This document shows positions 8,629 through 17,633 of a stretch of 64,000 nucleotides of DNA, piece by piece. Made by a program: the position numbers and the translations under genes. Positions within the stretch are counted from its first letter, which is position 1; each line of letters starts with the position of its first letter. The stretch lies in contig NZ_BAAAHE010000020.1 in NCBI RefSeq assembly GCF_039525035.1, positions 40,483-104,482 on the forward strand, given 5' to 3'. The notes beneath the pieces are model-generated. The model ran no database searches, was not told the DNA's origin, and saw only the letters and a program-made list of their open reading frames with translations. Source of the DNA: Sporichthya brevicatena. Its GTDB lineage: Bacteria > Actinomycetota > Actinomycetes > Sporichthyales > Sporichthyaceae.

Positions 8629-9306
8629 TCAGGTGTTGCGGCGTCCTCGCGTGCACAGGAAGCCGACCCCGCCGGTGACGGTCAGGCCGAGCAGCAGGGC
8701 CGCGGCGACCTGGCCGGGGGCGTCCTGGGTCAGCGTCGCGCTGTGGGCGACGTTGCCCCATCCGGTGTGACCCTCGCCGACGTTGCCGCTGCCGGTGTTG
8801 TCCTCACCGAGGTTGCCCTCGCCGGTGTTGCCCTCGCCGGTGTTGCCCTCGCCGATGTTCCCGTTGCCGGTGTTGCCCTCGCCGATGTTCCCGCTGCCCG
8901 AGTTGCCGGAGCCGAGGTTGCCGCCCGGGTTCGAGCTGCAGCCGTCCCGGCCACCGATGACGATCTGCGTGGACGCGACGAATCCCGACGTCAGGCCCGT
9001 CGCGACGATCTCGTGCAGGCAGTGCGCCGACCACGGCAGCTGCACGCGCTTGCTGGCCTCGCCGTCCTCGTCGGTCTTGAGCGAGCCGAGCGGGACCGGG
9101 TCCGAGTGCAGTTCCAGTTCGACGGTCTCGGAGGGGGCGAAGCCGAACAGGTCGACCCACACGATGCCGCCGATGGGCGGGTTGTAGGGACCGACCACGA
9201 CCTCGGGGTCGTCGGTGTACGGGTGGGCCGCTGCGGTCGCGGCGCCGGCCAGGGTCAGGGTCGCCGCGGCCACGAGAGCGGCGAACGCGGTGCGCGTCGG
9301 TGACAC
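8629..9306 (-). CDS. Secreted, membrane-anchored PYT-type domain protein with NxGxGN pentapeptide repeats (3 of 3)
   Basis: A 225-aa protein. A signal peptide (about 1-26) is followed by the PYT-type domain (HPYTDDP, NPPIGG, cysteines in SAHCL and RDGCS), then about 58 residues of five-residue repeats of the form G-x-G-N-x (GEGNTGEGN and variants), a hydrophobic segment and the tail CTRGRRNT. The repeat matches the NXGXGNXG pattern of mycobacterial PPE-MPTR proteins and pentapeptide-repeat-like coils, although there is no PPE domain. The GTG at 9304-9306 is chosen because GGGAGG lies at the right distance and it opens the signal peptide; the longer frame lacks both. Likely a surface protein with a repeat stalk; function unknown. 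Confidence 0.78.
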   Translation of the reverse strand: MSPTRTAFAALVAAATLTLAGAATAAAHPYTDDPEVVVGPYNPPIGGIVWVDLFGFAPSETVELELHSDPVPLGSLKTDEDGEASKRVQLPWSAHCLHEIVATGLTSGFVASTQIVIGGRDGCSSNPGGNLGSGNSGSGNIGEGNTGNGNIGEGNTGEGNTGEGNLGEDNTGSGNVGEGHTGWGNVAHSATLTQDAPGQVAAALLLGLTVTGGVGFLCTRGRRNT

Positions 9307-9678
9307 GGGGCCTCCCTCGGGGGCTCGGGGCTGCGATGTCCGCTTTGCCCGGGTGGCGCGGGACGCTAGTTGATCAGCGAGGCGGGTGTGACTGGCTCCC
9401 CTGCGCGGTTCTGTCCGGGTATGTCCGGATTCCGACGCTTGTGGTGAGCCCTGAGGCATCCGACGGTCTGTGACCAGAAATCACCGGAATGGCCGAATGC
9501 TGACCGATGGTTCTGATGAGGCGTCAGGAGCTCTGGGAGGCGACGGCCCTATTCGTCCGCCCGCTGACGTTGTGGCCCCACCTTTGCGATCTGTGCGCCC
9601 TGATTTGGGCGATCACGCCGGAATCGCGTGCTTACCTCGAACGGCCGGGATCAGCCCGGCCTCGGGAGGGAGTGCGCA
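9307..9678. promoter_or_regulatory. Divergent intergenic region, secreted protein 3 / DUF4184 protein
   Basis: 372 bases. It holds TGTCCG words near 9333 and 9418 and ATCACCGGAATGG near 9480. A GGGAGGG ribosome site (9664-9670) serves the GTG at 9679. No gene or terminator recognised. Confidence 0.4.
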
Positions 9679-10407
9679 GTGCCGTTCACGGTCAGCCACG
9701 TGGCCGTCGTGCTGCCGCTGACGCGGACGCCACTGCCGGCGTCGGCGCTCGTGATCGGGTCGATGGTGCCGGACCTGCCGGTCCACCTCGCGCACCGGCC
9801 GACGGAGATCACCCACTCCTGGAGCGGACTGGTCGGCCAGGACCTCGCGATGGGTCTCGCCGGCTGGGCGCTCTGGCACGGGCTGCTCGCGGCGCCCGTC
9901 CTCGCGGGGGCGCCGGCGGCCGTGCGGGCCCGCGCGGCCGGGGTCCGGATGGGGCTGGGCAACCGGCTCCGGGACGTCCGGGAGCTCGGCCTCGTCGTCG
10001 TCGCGCTGCTGCTCGGCTCTGCGCTGCACGTGCTGCTCGACTCGTTCACCCACGTCGACCGGTGGGGCACCTCGCTGGTCCCGGCCCTGAACGAGACCTA
10101 CGCCGGGCACGCCGGCTACTCCTGGCTGCAGTACGGCGGCAGTGTGCTCGGGCTCGCCGTCGTCGGCGCGGTGCTGCTGCGCGCGTGGCGCGGTCCCGGC
10201 CAGTCCTGGACGCTCGTCATCGCCAGCGCCGCCACCGTCGGCGGGCTGCTCGGCCTGCACGGCGCGGTCAGCTCCGGCGACCTGCGGACGATCGCGTACT
10301 ACGCGGTCACCCGGGCGTCGGCGGCGCTGCTCGCGACCGTCCTGGTCCTCGCGGCGGCCTGGCACCTCCGGCGGGCACTACTGCCGCCGGACCGCGTCTC
10401 GGCTTAG
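9679..10407 (+). CDS. DUF4184 family membrane protein
   Basis: A 242-aa integral membrane protein. The start VPFTVSHVAVVLPL and the following IGSMVPDLP match the DUF4184 family, whose members begin MPFTxSHPAAVLPL. The early His and the Asp, plus a second conserved LHVLLDSFTH stretch, recall the metal-dependent membrane hydrolase (YdjM/YfhO-like) superfamily; that link is my inference. Five to six membrane segments are visible. The GTG at 9679 has a strong GGGAGGG site at the correct spacing, so the ATG at 9628 is rejected. It converges on Hsp70-like 2 with only 15 bases between stops, leaving no room for a separate terminator. Confidence 0.8.
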   Translation: MPFTVSHVAVVLPLTRTPLPASALVIGSMVPDLPVHLAHRPTEITHSWSGLVGQDLAMGLAGWALWHGLLAAPVLAGAPAAVRARAAGVRMGLGNRLRDVRELGLVVVALLLGSALHVLLDSFTHVDRWGTSLVPALNETYAGHAGYSWLQYGGSVLGLAVVGAVLLRAWRGPGQSWTLVIASAATVGGLLGLHGAVSSGDLRTIAYYAVTRASAALLATVLVLAAAWHLRRALLPPDRVSA

Positions 10408-10422
10408 GAGCCGGCCGCCGAA

Positions 10423-12156
10423 CTACTTCGCCGCGCGCGGGGCCGAAGCGACCTTCATGTCCTTCACCGGCTGGTCGGTGATGGCCGGGGTCGCGGGGTT
10501 CCACGCCGTCGCGCCGACGAAGATCGCCGCCGTCAGGGCCGTGAGCGCCAGCGAACGGCGGACGCTGACGAGCGAGCGCCAGGTCCAGCCGGCCTGCAGG
10601 GCCTCGAGCTCGACGTCGTCGACCGCGGAGAAGAGCTGGTCCTCGAGCGCCGGGCGCGGCGGGGGCAGGGTCTCCGCGCTGCGGACCGGGGCGGGGGCGT
10701 CCTCGACGAGGAGCGCCTCGACCGACCGGACCGCGCGGGCCGGGATCACCGCACGCGGGACCTCGGCGACCATCGCCGCCGGGGCCTCGGACGGCGCCGC
10801 CGGACGCGGAGCGACGGGCGTCGCGACCGCGATCCCCTCGAGCCCGACCACCTCGGGGCGACGGGCACCCCGGCGGGGACGGATCGGCTTGCTGCTCGGG
10901 CCGGTCGGCGTCGGGAGCGGGATCGCCGGGGCCGCGGGGGCCTCGGCGACCGGTGCCTCCGGGGCAGCCGCGACCGCCTGAGCGGCAGCCTTGGGCTTGC
11001 GAGCAGCGGTCTTCACGACCTGCTTCGCGGCGGCGAGCACCGGCGCCGGGGCGGCGGGCGAGGCCTCACCGAGCGCGAGGACCGCACCCGCGGCGACCGC
11101 GGTGGCGGGGGTGGCGGGGGTGGCCCCACCGGCGCGGACCACCGGGCGCTGGAACTGACGCGAGACCAGCTGGGTCACGAGCGGGATCCGGGCCGAGCCG
11201 CCGATCGTCAGGACGGCGGCGAGGTCCGCCGCCGCGACGCCGGCATTCTCCAGCACGGAGTCGAGGACGTCGACGGTCGCCTCGAGCGGGCCGGCGATCA
11301 GGCCTTCGAGCTCGGACCGGGTCAGGCGCACCGAGCCGGCGATGCCGGGCAGGGCGACCTTCACGGTCACGGCGGTTTCGGTGGACAGCTTCTCCTTGGC
11401 CGCGACGCACGAGGCGCGCAGGGTGGACAGGGCGGCGCCGGTCTCGGCGTCCTCGGCGTCGAGGGCGGCGAAGGCGGTCTGCTGATCCGGCGTCAGGCCC
11501 GAGACGACGTGCGCGAGGACGAGGTCGTCGAAGTCCGCGCCGCCGAAGTCGGCGAGCTCGGCGGGCCGGCCGAGGACGGACCAGGTCTGCCCCGCCTCGT
11601 CGAGCTGGACGACCGCGGCGTCGAACGTGCGGCCGCCGAGGTCGTAGATCGCGAGCTTCGTGCCGGGCGCGTAGGCCGCGTCCTGCGCACCCAGCGCGGC
11701 GGCGGCGACGGGCTCGGCGACGAGGGTCGCGTTCGCGACGCCGGCCTCGGCGAGGGCGGCGGCGAAGAGCTCACGCTTGTGCGGGCCCCAGGTGGCGGGG
11801 TGCGTCACGGCGACGGCGTCGGGCGCACGGCCCTCCTGCACGCTCGCCTGGTCGACGACCCATGCGACGAGGTCCGCGGCGACGCGGTGCGCGGCGGAGG
11901 CCGCCCCGACGGCCGGGATCATCGGCGTCTCGTCGCCGATCCGGCGCACGAACCCGCGCAGGACACGCTCGGACTCCGCGGCGGCGACATCCGCCACGGC
12001 GTGGCCGTAAAGACGGGCTCCGTCCGTGCCGATGTAGACCACGGACGGCACCACCGCGGAGTCAGCGCCGAGGGAGGAGCCGCCGGCTCCACCGTCCCGC
12101 GCGATCGTCGCGGCCGTATATGACGTTCCCAGGTCCACGCCCAGTCGGTAACCCAC
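10423..12156 (-). CDS. Hsp70-like ATPase 2, membrane-anchored, altered phosphate-2 loop
   Basis: A 577-aa protein. Residues 1-370 form the Hsp70-type nucleotide-binding domain: GVDLGTSYT at 6-14, adenosine motif TIGGSARIPLV. There is no substrate-binding domain. A long Ala/Pro-rich linker leads to one membrane segment near the C-terminus (roughly 530-552, ALTALTAAIFVGATAW) and a short external tail. Unusual: the phosphate-2 loop reads YDLGGRTFD where Hsp70 proteins have DLGGGTFD. This is one GGC-to-CGC change (codon near 11634), which could lower or abolish ATP hydrolysis. It is divergent from the 1586-aa IniB-like gene with 535 bases between, implying shared control and a functional link with the repeat protein. 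Confidence 0.85.
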   Translation of the reverse strand: MGYRLGVDLGTSYTAATIARDGGAGGSSLGADSAVVPSVVYIGTDGARLYGHAVADVAAAESERVLRGFVRRIGDETPMIPAVGAASAAHRVAADLVAWVVDQASVQEGRAPDAVAVTHPATWGPHKRELFAAALAEAGVANATLVAEPVAAAALGAQDAAYAPGTKLAIYDLGGRTFDAAVVQLDEAGQTWSVLGRPAELADFGGADFDDLVLAHVVSGLTPDQQTAFAALDAEDAETGAALSTLRASCVAAKEKLSTETAVTVKVALPGIAGSVRLTRSELEGLIAGPLEATVDVLDSVLENAGVAAADLAAVLTIGGSARIPLVTQLVSRQFQRPVVRAGGATPATPATAVAAGAVLALGEASPAAPAPVLAAAKQVVKTAARKPKAAAQAVAAAPEAPVAEAPAAPAIPLPTPTGPSSKPIRPRRGARRPEVVGLEGIAVATPVAPRPAAPSEAPAAMVAEVPRAVIPARAVRSVEALLVEDAPAPVRSAETLPPPRPALEDQLFSAVDDVELEALQAGWTWRSLVSVRRSLALTALTAAIFVGATAWNPATPAITDQPVKDMKVASAPRAAK

Positions 12157-12691
12157 TTGTCAGCCCCCCCAGCTGTCCCCCTGCTACCCCTTAGAGGGGA
12201 CCACGGCCCGTTTGGTTGCCTGTCGGGGTTTGCTGAATGGAGACCGTGCGTATTCGCACACCGCCGGGATCGCTGCTGAAAGCGCCGGCCTGAGCCGTTG
12301 CGGCCAATTGTGGCGGAATGTCCGTTTGTTTCCCGGAGGGCGCCGAATTGGCACCCTGACCGGACGGAAAGCTCGTTACCGAGAGTCACCCGAACGGGGG
12401 AACTTGCCTTTGGGCGGTTAGTTCCCGGCTTCGTCCGATTTGCCGACCCCATATTGCCGACAGGCCTCCGACCAGCGGCTTTGCGCGTTCTTGACAAGGG
12501 TTATCGCCGATGGTGGCCTGTCACCCGCGAACCCCCTAATCGCCGATTGGGGGGTGTCGTGAGAGCCCCTAAGGTCCAAGCCGAGCATTGGGGAACAGGC
12601 CCGATGGACGGCTCCAGTGAATTTCTAACGTGATCAGAAGAACCGGTCCGGTGTGGATCGGTCACGCTGACAAATTGGTGGGGGAGCCGGC
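12157..12691. promoter_or_regulatory. Divergent intergenic region, Hsp70-like 2 / IniB-like 1
   Basis: 535 bases without a gene. It contains GTCACCCGAACGG (12385-12397), shared with the Hsp70-like 1 upstream region. It also has ATGTCCGTTTG (12318-12328), and GTCCGATTTG (12433-12442) shared with the regions upstream of the genes at 25605 and 36374. An imperfect palindrome CCCCCTAATCG-CC-GATTGGGGGG lies at 12532-12554. A consensus TTGACA is at 12491-12496, but I find no good -10 at the right distance. A GGGGGAG ribosome site precedes the ATG at 12692. Confidence 0.5.
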
Positions 12692-15600
12692 ATGGCAACA
12701 CCTTCGTTGCTCGAATGGATCATGGATCTGCTGCGCGACAACGACGCGCGCACCGCCTTCAGTCGGAACCCGGAGGCCGCGCTGACGGCTGCCGGCTTCT
12801 CGGCCCGCTGCGGCGCTGAGGTCCAGCAGGCGCGTCTCGCGCTCGCGGACAACCCGTGCATTCAGGAGGTCAAGGGCGTCACGATCCTGCCGCCCGGTGG
12901 CCAGGTCGGCGGCGTGGACCTCGACCCGGACGACGCGGTCGGTCAGATCATCAACATCATCAACAACTACACCTACACCGCCGGCGACATCACCAACACC
13001 GGCGACGGTGCGGTGCAGCAGGGTGACGGCAACGTCAACGCCCCGAACAACAGCGGCGTCGTGAACACCGGTGACGGGAACGTCATCAACAACGGCGACC
13101 AGAACGGCAACACCGGGACCATCGTCAACGGCGACGGCAACACCGTGAACAACGGTGGCCTCATCGGTGGCGACCTCATCGGTGGCGACCTGATCGGTGG
13201 CGACCTGCTCTCCGGCATCCTCAGCCCGGGTGGGGACCTGCTCTCCGGGATCCTGAGCCCCGGCGGGGACCAGAACATCCTCGGCAACCTCGGTCTGCTC
13301 AACGGTGGCCTCGTCAACGGCGGCCTGCTGAACGGCGGCGTCGTCAACGGTGGCCTGCTCACCGACCTGATCGACGGTGGCCTCCTCAACGGCGCGCTCA
13401 ACGGCCTGCTGGCCGGCGGCCTGCTCAACACCGTCGGCACGGGCAACACCGGTGGCCTCACCGGCGTCCTCGGCGGCGACATCCTCGGCAACGTCCTGAA
13501 CATCGGGAACCTGCTCAGCCCCGGTGGTTCCGTGAGCGGCGGCGGCATGGACGGCCTCGGCGCCCTCGGCATCGGCGACACCGCCAACGGTCCGGGGAAC
13601 GACAACAACTCGCTCATCGGCGGCGTCGCGCTCGACGGCGTCCTCGGCAACGTCCTCAGCTCCGGCGGGACGGGCCTCGACCTGGGCGGCGTGCTCAACG
13701 GCGCCGGCCTGCTCAACGGCAACGCTGTTCTCTCGGGTCTGCTCAGCGGCACCCTGAACGGCACCCTGAACGGCACCAACGTCGTCGCGCCGCTGCTGAA
13801 CGGTCTCGACGTCGGCCTGCTCAACGAGGTCAGCCCGAACGTCTTCGCCCCGCTGCTCAACGGTGCGCTCACCGGTCTCCTCGGTGGCGCGGACGTCGAC
13901 GCGGACGTGGTCGGCGGCATCCTCAACGGCCTCGACGGTGGCGTCCTCAACGGCCTCCTCGGCGAGGGCGTCGGCGGGATCGGCGACATCAGCGTCCTGT
14001 CCGGCCTGCTCAACGGCGTCGGCCTGGCCGCTGCGAACGGCGTCACCGCGCCGGTCCTGAACGGCGCGCTGAACGGCGTCGCCAACGGCATCCTGAGCCC
14101 GGAGATCCTCACCGGCGTCCTCGCGGGCGTCGGCACCGGCGACATCGGCGTCGACCTGCTGAGCGGTCTGCTCGGTGGCGACAACGACGTCCTGTCGAAC
14201 CTGATCACCGGCGACACCGCGCTGCTGTCCGGCCTGCTCGCGGGTGTGGGCGTCGGCGACATCGGCGTCGACCTGCTGAGCAACCTCGTCGGCGACGTCG
14301 CCAACGGTGCGCTCAGCCCGGTCATCATCCCGACGCTGCTGAACGGCATCACCGCCGGGATGATCGACACCGACATCCTGACCGGTCTGCTCTCGGGCAA
14401 CGTCGTCTCGCCGGCGCTGCTCAACGGTGTCCTCAGCGGCATCACCTCCGGCGTGTTCACCGGCGACGTCCTGTCGGACCTCATCACCGGTGACACCGCC
14501 GTCCTCAGCGGCATCACCGCGGGTCTGCTGCAGGGCATCACCACCGGCGACCTGGGCGTCAACCTGATTCCGCAGCTGCTCAACGGCATCAGCCCGACGC
14601 TGCTCAACGGCATCGGTGTGGGTGCGTTGAACGACGTGCTCGGCGGTGGCGTCAACGTCGTGCCGGCGCTGCTCAGCGGCATCACGACCGGAGACCTGGG
14701 CCTGCTCAACGGCCTGCTGGTCGGCGTCGCCAACGGCGACAACGCGATCCTGAGCGGTCTGTTCAACGGCGTCGCCAACGGCGTCCTGAACCCGCAGATC
14801 GTGACCGGCCTGCTCACCGGCGACCTCGCCATCGTCCCGGCCCTGCTCAACGGCGTCTCCGGCGGCGACATCGGCGTGGGCCTGCTGAACGACCTCGTCG
14901 GCGGGATCGCCGCCGGCGACATCGGCGTCAACCTGCTCCCGGCCGTGGTCAACGGCGTCCTCGGCGGCGACAACGACCTGCTGAACGGGATCCTGGGCGG
15001 CGACATCATCGGCGACATCACCTCGGGCGACATCACTGACGTTCTGTCAGGGATCAACGTCCAGGGCGTCACGGCGGCCATCGCGCCGGCCGTGACGATC
15101 GTCCCGACGCTCATCGGTGGCCTCGCCACCGGCGACATCTCGCCGGCGATCCTGACCGACCTGATCGGCAGCATCACCACCGGTGCGGTCGGGGCCGAGC
15201 TGCTGACCGACCTGGTCGACCTGGCCACCGGCAACATCGCGCCGGACATCCTGACCGACGTGGTCGGCGGCATCACCGGCAACGTGATCTCGCCCGAGAT
15301 CGTGACGACGCTCCTGAGCGGCATCGTCGGCAACGCGATCGCCCCGTCGATCCTGACGGACCTGATCGGCGACGTCACCACCGGCGCCGTCTCGCCGGAG
15401 GTCGTGACGACCCTGCTCAACGGCATCGTCGGCAACACGATCTCGCCGACGCTCGTCACCGGGCTGCTCAACGGCGTCACCGCGGGCCTGTTCGACACGG
15501 ATGTCCTGACCGACCTCGTCGGTGGCCTCACCACCGGCGACATCACGCCGGAGATCCTGACCGACCTGCTCAACATCGGCGCCCTCGCGGCGCCGGTGAC

Positions 15601-17452
15601 CGTGGTGCCGGCTCTGCTCAACGGCATCGTCGGCAACACGATCGCGCCGGAGATCCTCACGGACCTGGTCGACGCGGTCGTCGGTGGCACGCTCTCGCCG
15701 GAGATCCTGAACAACGTCCTCGGCCCCGTGCTGTCGGACAACGGCGTCTTCGCCGGCCTCGGCGACGTGCTGTCGAACAACGGCCTCGTCCTCGGTGCGC
15801 TGACCGGGACGCTGGCGAGCATCGACCCGACCACCACGGTCGGCGACCTGCTCACCGGCAACATGCTCGGCGAGCTGCTCTCGGGCAACACCCTGGGCGA
15901 CCTGCTGTCCGGCAACACGATCGACTCGATCACGGCCGCCCTGGGCGACCTCGACGTGACCACGACGGTGTCGGAGCTCCTCACCGGCGACCTGCTCGAG
16001 AACGTGCTCTCCGGCAACAACCTGCCGGTGGTCGCGAACGTGATGCCGATCGTCTCGACGGTGCTCCCGGCCGTCAGCACCGCGCTGGGCGTCCTCAACC
16101 CGGAGACGACCGTGGGCAACCTGCTCTCGGACAACCTCCTGGGCGACGTGCTCTCGGGCGATCTGCTGTCGGGCAACTTCCTCGGCCCGATCCTGGCCAA
16201 CGTCGCTCCGCTCACCACGGTCGGCGACCTGCTCGGCGGTGACCTGCTCAGCGACCTGGTCGACGGTGGCCTGCTCACCGGTGACCTGCTGAGCAACGTC
16301 ACCACGACGCTTCAGGCGCTCAACCCGACCGTGCTGGTCGAGGACCTGCTCAACGGGTCGCTGCTCGACGGCGCGACGGACCTGCTCGACCTGGACGCCG
16401 GTGTCAGCGACCTGCTGAACGGCACCGCGATCGGCGACATCCTCAACGGGAACGTCATCCCGGTCGCGGCGATCCTGCCGGCGATCAGCGCGGCGCTGAC
16501 CACGCTGAACCCGACCACCACGGTGGGCGACCTGCTCAGCGGTGACCTGCTGCCGAACCTGCTGCAGGGCAACGCGCTCAGCGAGATCCTGACCGGCAAC
16601 AGCGGTGCGATCACCGACGTCCTCAGCAACACGGGCGCGGTCTCGGACCTGCTCGACGTCAACGCCGGCCCGGTCAGCGCCCTCACCGGCACGATCGCTC
16701 CGGTGCTCACCGCGACGACCGGCCTCCTCACCGGCGACAACGGCCTGCTCGCCGGCAACGGTGGCCTGCTCTCCGGGAACGGCGGCCTGCTGTCCGGCAA
16801 CGGTGGCCTGCTCAACAACCTCCTGGGTGGCAACGGCGGGAACGGCGGCCTGCTCAACGGCCTCCTCCCGAACCAGGGCGGCATCCTCAACGGCGGCGTC
16901 GTCGACGCGGTCGTCGGGGAGAACGGCATCGCCAACGGCCTGCTCGGCGGCGACGGTGGCCTCCTCGGCACCGGCGGTGTCGGCGGGATCCTCACCGGTG
17001 ACGACGGCGTCCTGAACGGTGTCCTCGGTGGCGACAACCTCGTCGGTGGCGTCCTCACCGGTGACGACGGTGTGCTGAACGGTGTCCTCGGTGGGGACGG
17101 TGCCCTCGGCAACGTCCTCGGCGGTGAGAACAGCGTCGTCGGCGGCATCCTCAACAGCGAGGACGGCCTGCTGAACAACGTGGTCGGGGACACCAGCCTC
17201 GTCAGCGAGGTCCTCGGTGGGGACGGTGCCCTCGGCAACGTCCTCGGCGGCGACAACAGCGTCGTGGGCGGCATCCTCGGTGGGGAGAACAACGTCCTCA
17301 CCGGCGACAACGGCCTGCTGAACACGACGGTCGACGCGCTCACCGGCGACCAGGGCGTCCTGAACAACGTCGTCGGCGACGTCGACCTGCTCGACGACGT
17401 CACCGCGACCGTGGACAACATCACCGCGACGGTGACGGACACGATCCTGTAG
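12692..17452 (+). CDS. Giant IniB-type repeat protein (IniB N-terminal domain, Gly/Leu/Asn-rich repeats)
   Basis: A 1586-aa protein. Residues 1-60 match the IniB N-terminal domain seen in two other proteins here: SLLEWIMDLLRD, then AGFSARCG, with cysteines at 40 and 56. A hinge IINIINNYTYT (about 89-99) leads into Asn/Gly/Asp-rich repeats (GDGNxVNN type) to about 150. About 1430 residues of short degenerate repeats follow, built on LLNG, LLSG, ITTGDIG and GDLLSGN with a 10-16-residue rhythm, and almost no charged or aromatic residues. I saw no cysteine after 56 and no signal peptide or membrane segment. The periodicity suggests a beta-solenoid or beta-roll rod. Mycobacterial IniB (about 480 aa, Gly-rich) is the nearest known relative; its role in the wall-stress response is unclear. 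Export route unknown. Confidence 0.82.
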   Translation: MATPSLLEWIMDLLRDNDARTAFSRNPEAALTAAGFSARCGAEVQQARLALADNPCIQEVKGVTILPPGGQVGGVDLDPDDAVGQIINIINNYTYTAGDITNTGDGAVQQGDGNVNAPNNSGVVNTGDGNVINNGDQNGNTGTIVNGDGNTVNNGGLIGGDLIGGDLIGGDLLSGILSPGGDLLSGILSPGGDQNILGNLGLLNGGLVNGGLLNGGVVNGGLLTDLIDGGLLNGALNGLLAGGLLNTVGTGNTGGLTGVLGGDILGNVLNIGNLLSPGGSVSGGGMDGLGALGIGDTANGPGNDNNSLIGGVALDGVLGNVLSSGGTGLDLGGVLNGAGLLNGNAVLSGLLSGTLNGTLNGTNVVAPLLNGLDVGLLNEVSPNVFAPLLNGALTGLLGGADVDADVVGGILNGLDGGVLNGLLGEGVGGIGDISVLSGLLNGVGLAAANGVTAPVLNGALNGVANGILSPEILTGVLAGVGTGDIGVDLLSGLLGGDNDVLSNLITGDTALLSGLLAGVGVGDIGVDLLSNLVGDVANGALSPVIIPTLLNGITAGMIDTDILTGLLSGNVVSPALLNGVLSGITSGVFTGDVLSDLITGDTAVLSGITAGLLQGITTGDLGVNLIPQLLNGISPTLLNGIGVGALNDVLGGGVNVVPALLSGITTGDLGLLNGLLVGVANGDNAILSGLFNGVANGVLNPQIVTGLLTGDLAIVPALLNGVSGGDIGVGLLNDLVGGIAAGDIGVNLLPAVVNGVLGGDNDLLNGILGGDIIGDITSGDITDVLSGINVQGVTAAIAPAVTIVPTLIGGLATGDISPAILTDLIGSITTGAVGAELLTDLVDLATGNIAPDILTDVVGGITGNVISPEIVTTLLSGIVGNAIAPSILTDLIGDVTTGAVSPEVVTTLLNGIVGNTISPTLVTGLLNGVTAGLFDTDVLTDLVGGLTTGDITPEILTDLLNIGALAAPVTVVPALLNGIVGNTIAPEILTDLVDAVVGGTLSPEILNNVLGPVLSDNGVFAGLGDVLSNNGLVLGALTGTLASIDPTTTVGDLLTGNMLGELLSGNTLGDLLSGNTIDSITAALGDLDVTTTVSELLTGDLLENVLSGNNLPVVANVMPIVSTVLPAVSTALGVLNPETTVGNLLSDNLLGDVLSGDLLSGNFLGPILANVAPLTTVGDLLGGDLLSDLVDGGLLTGDLLSNVTTTLQALNPTVLVEDLLNGSLLDGATDLLDLDAGVSDLLNGTAIGDILNGNVIPVAAILPAISAALTTLNPTTTVGDLLSGDLLPNLLQGNALSEILTGNSGAITDVLSNTGAVSDLLDVNAGPVSALTGTIAPVLTATTGLLTGDNGLLAGNGGLLSGNGGLLSGNGGLLNNLLGGNGGNGGLLNGLLPNQGGILNGGVVDAVVGENGIANGLLGGDGGLLGTGGVGGILTGDDGVLNGVLGGDNLVGGVLTGDDGVLNGVLGGDGALGNVLGGENSVVGGILNSEDGLLNNVVGDTSLVSEVLGGDGALGNVLGGDNSVVGGILGGENNVLTGDNGLLNTTVDALTGDQGVLNNVVGDVDLLDDVTATVDNITATVTDTIL

Positions 17453-17469
17453 TCCAGCAACACCTCCGG

Positions 17470-17500
17470 CGGCCCCACCCTCCTCGCGAGGGTGGGGCCG
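17470..17500 (+). terminator. Intrinsic terminator of the giant IniB-type gene
   Basis: Perfect 12-bp stem CGGCCCCACCCT / AGGGTGGGGCCG with a 7-base loop, starting 18 bases after the stop codon, followed by a moderately T-rich stretch. Confidence 0.8.
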
Positions 17501-17511
17501 TCGGCGTTTCC

Positions 17512-17572
17512 ACCCCCGCAACGTCAGCGGGATCGCGCCTCATAGCGCTCGATCCCGCTGACGTTGTGAGGG
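17512..17572. repeat. 61-bp palindromic repeat, copy A (left flank of nuclease-like gene)
   Basis: Copy A of an element that recurs at 18551-18611 in the same orientation, 56 of 61 bases identical by eye. It is itself an inverted repeat: AACGTCAGCGGGATCG (17520-17535) pairs perfectly with CGATCCCGCTGACGTT (17550-17565) around a 14-base loop. Confidence 0.85.
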
Positions 17573-17633
17573 TTGCGAGACTTGTCCACAGGGGGAGTGG
17601 CGGACACAGGAAGATCCCCCACGATGCGGGGCC

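Noticed and set aside
7851..9306. LPXTG sorting signals in the anchored secreted proteins
   Set aside because: Hydrophobic segment and positive tail are present, but no LPXTG-like motif; treated as plain membrane anchors.
15047..17521. 824-aa open frame on the minus strand opposite the giant IniB-type gene
   Set aside because: Arises from the GC-rich repeat on the other strand; low-complexity Arg/Asp/Val composition, no ribosome site and no family features. Similar long shadows lie opposite the genes at 12973-16305, 21321-23258, 40363-43062 and 46580-49474.
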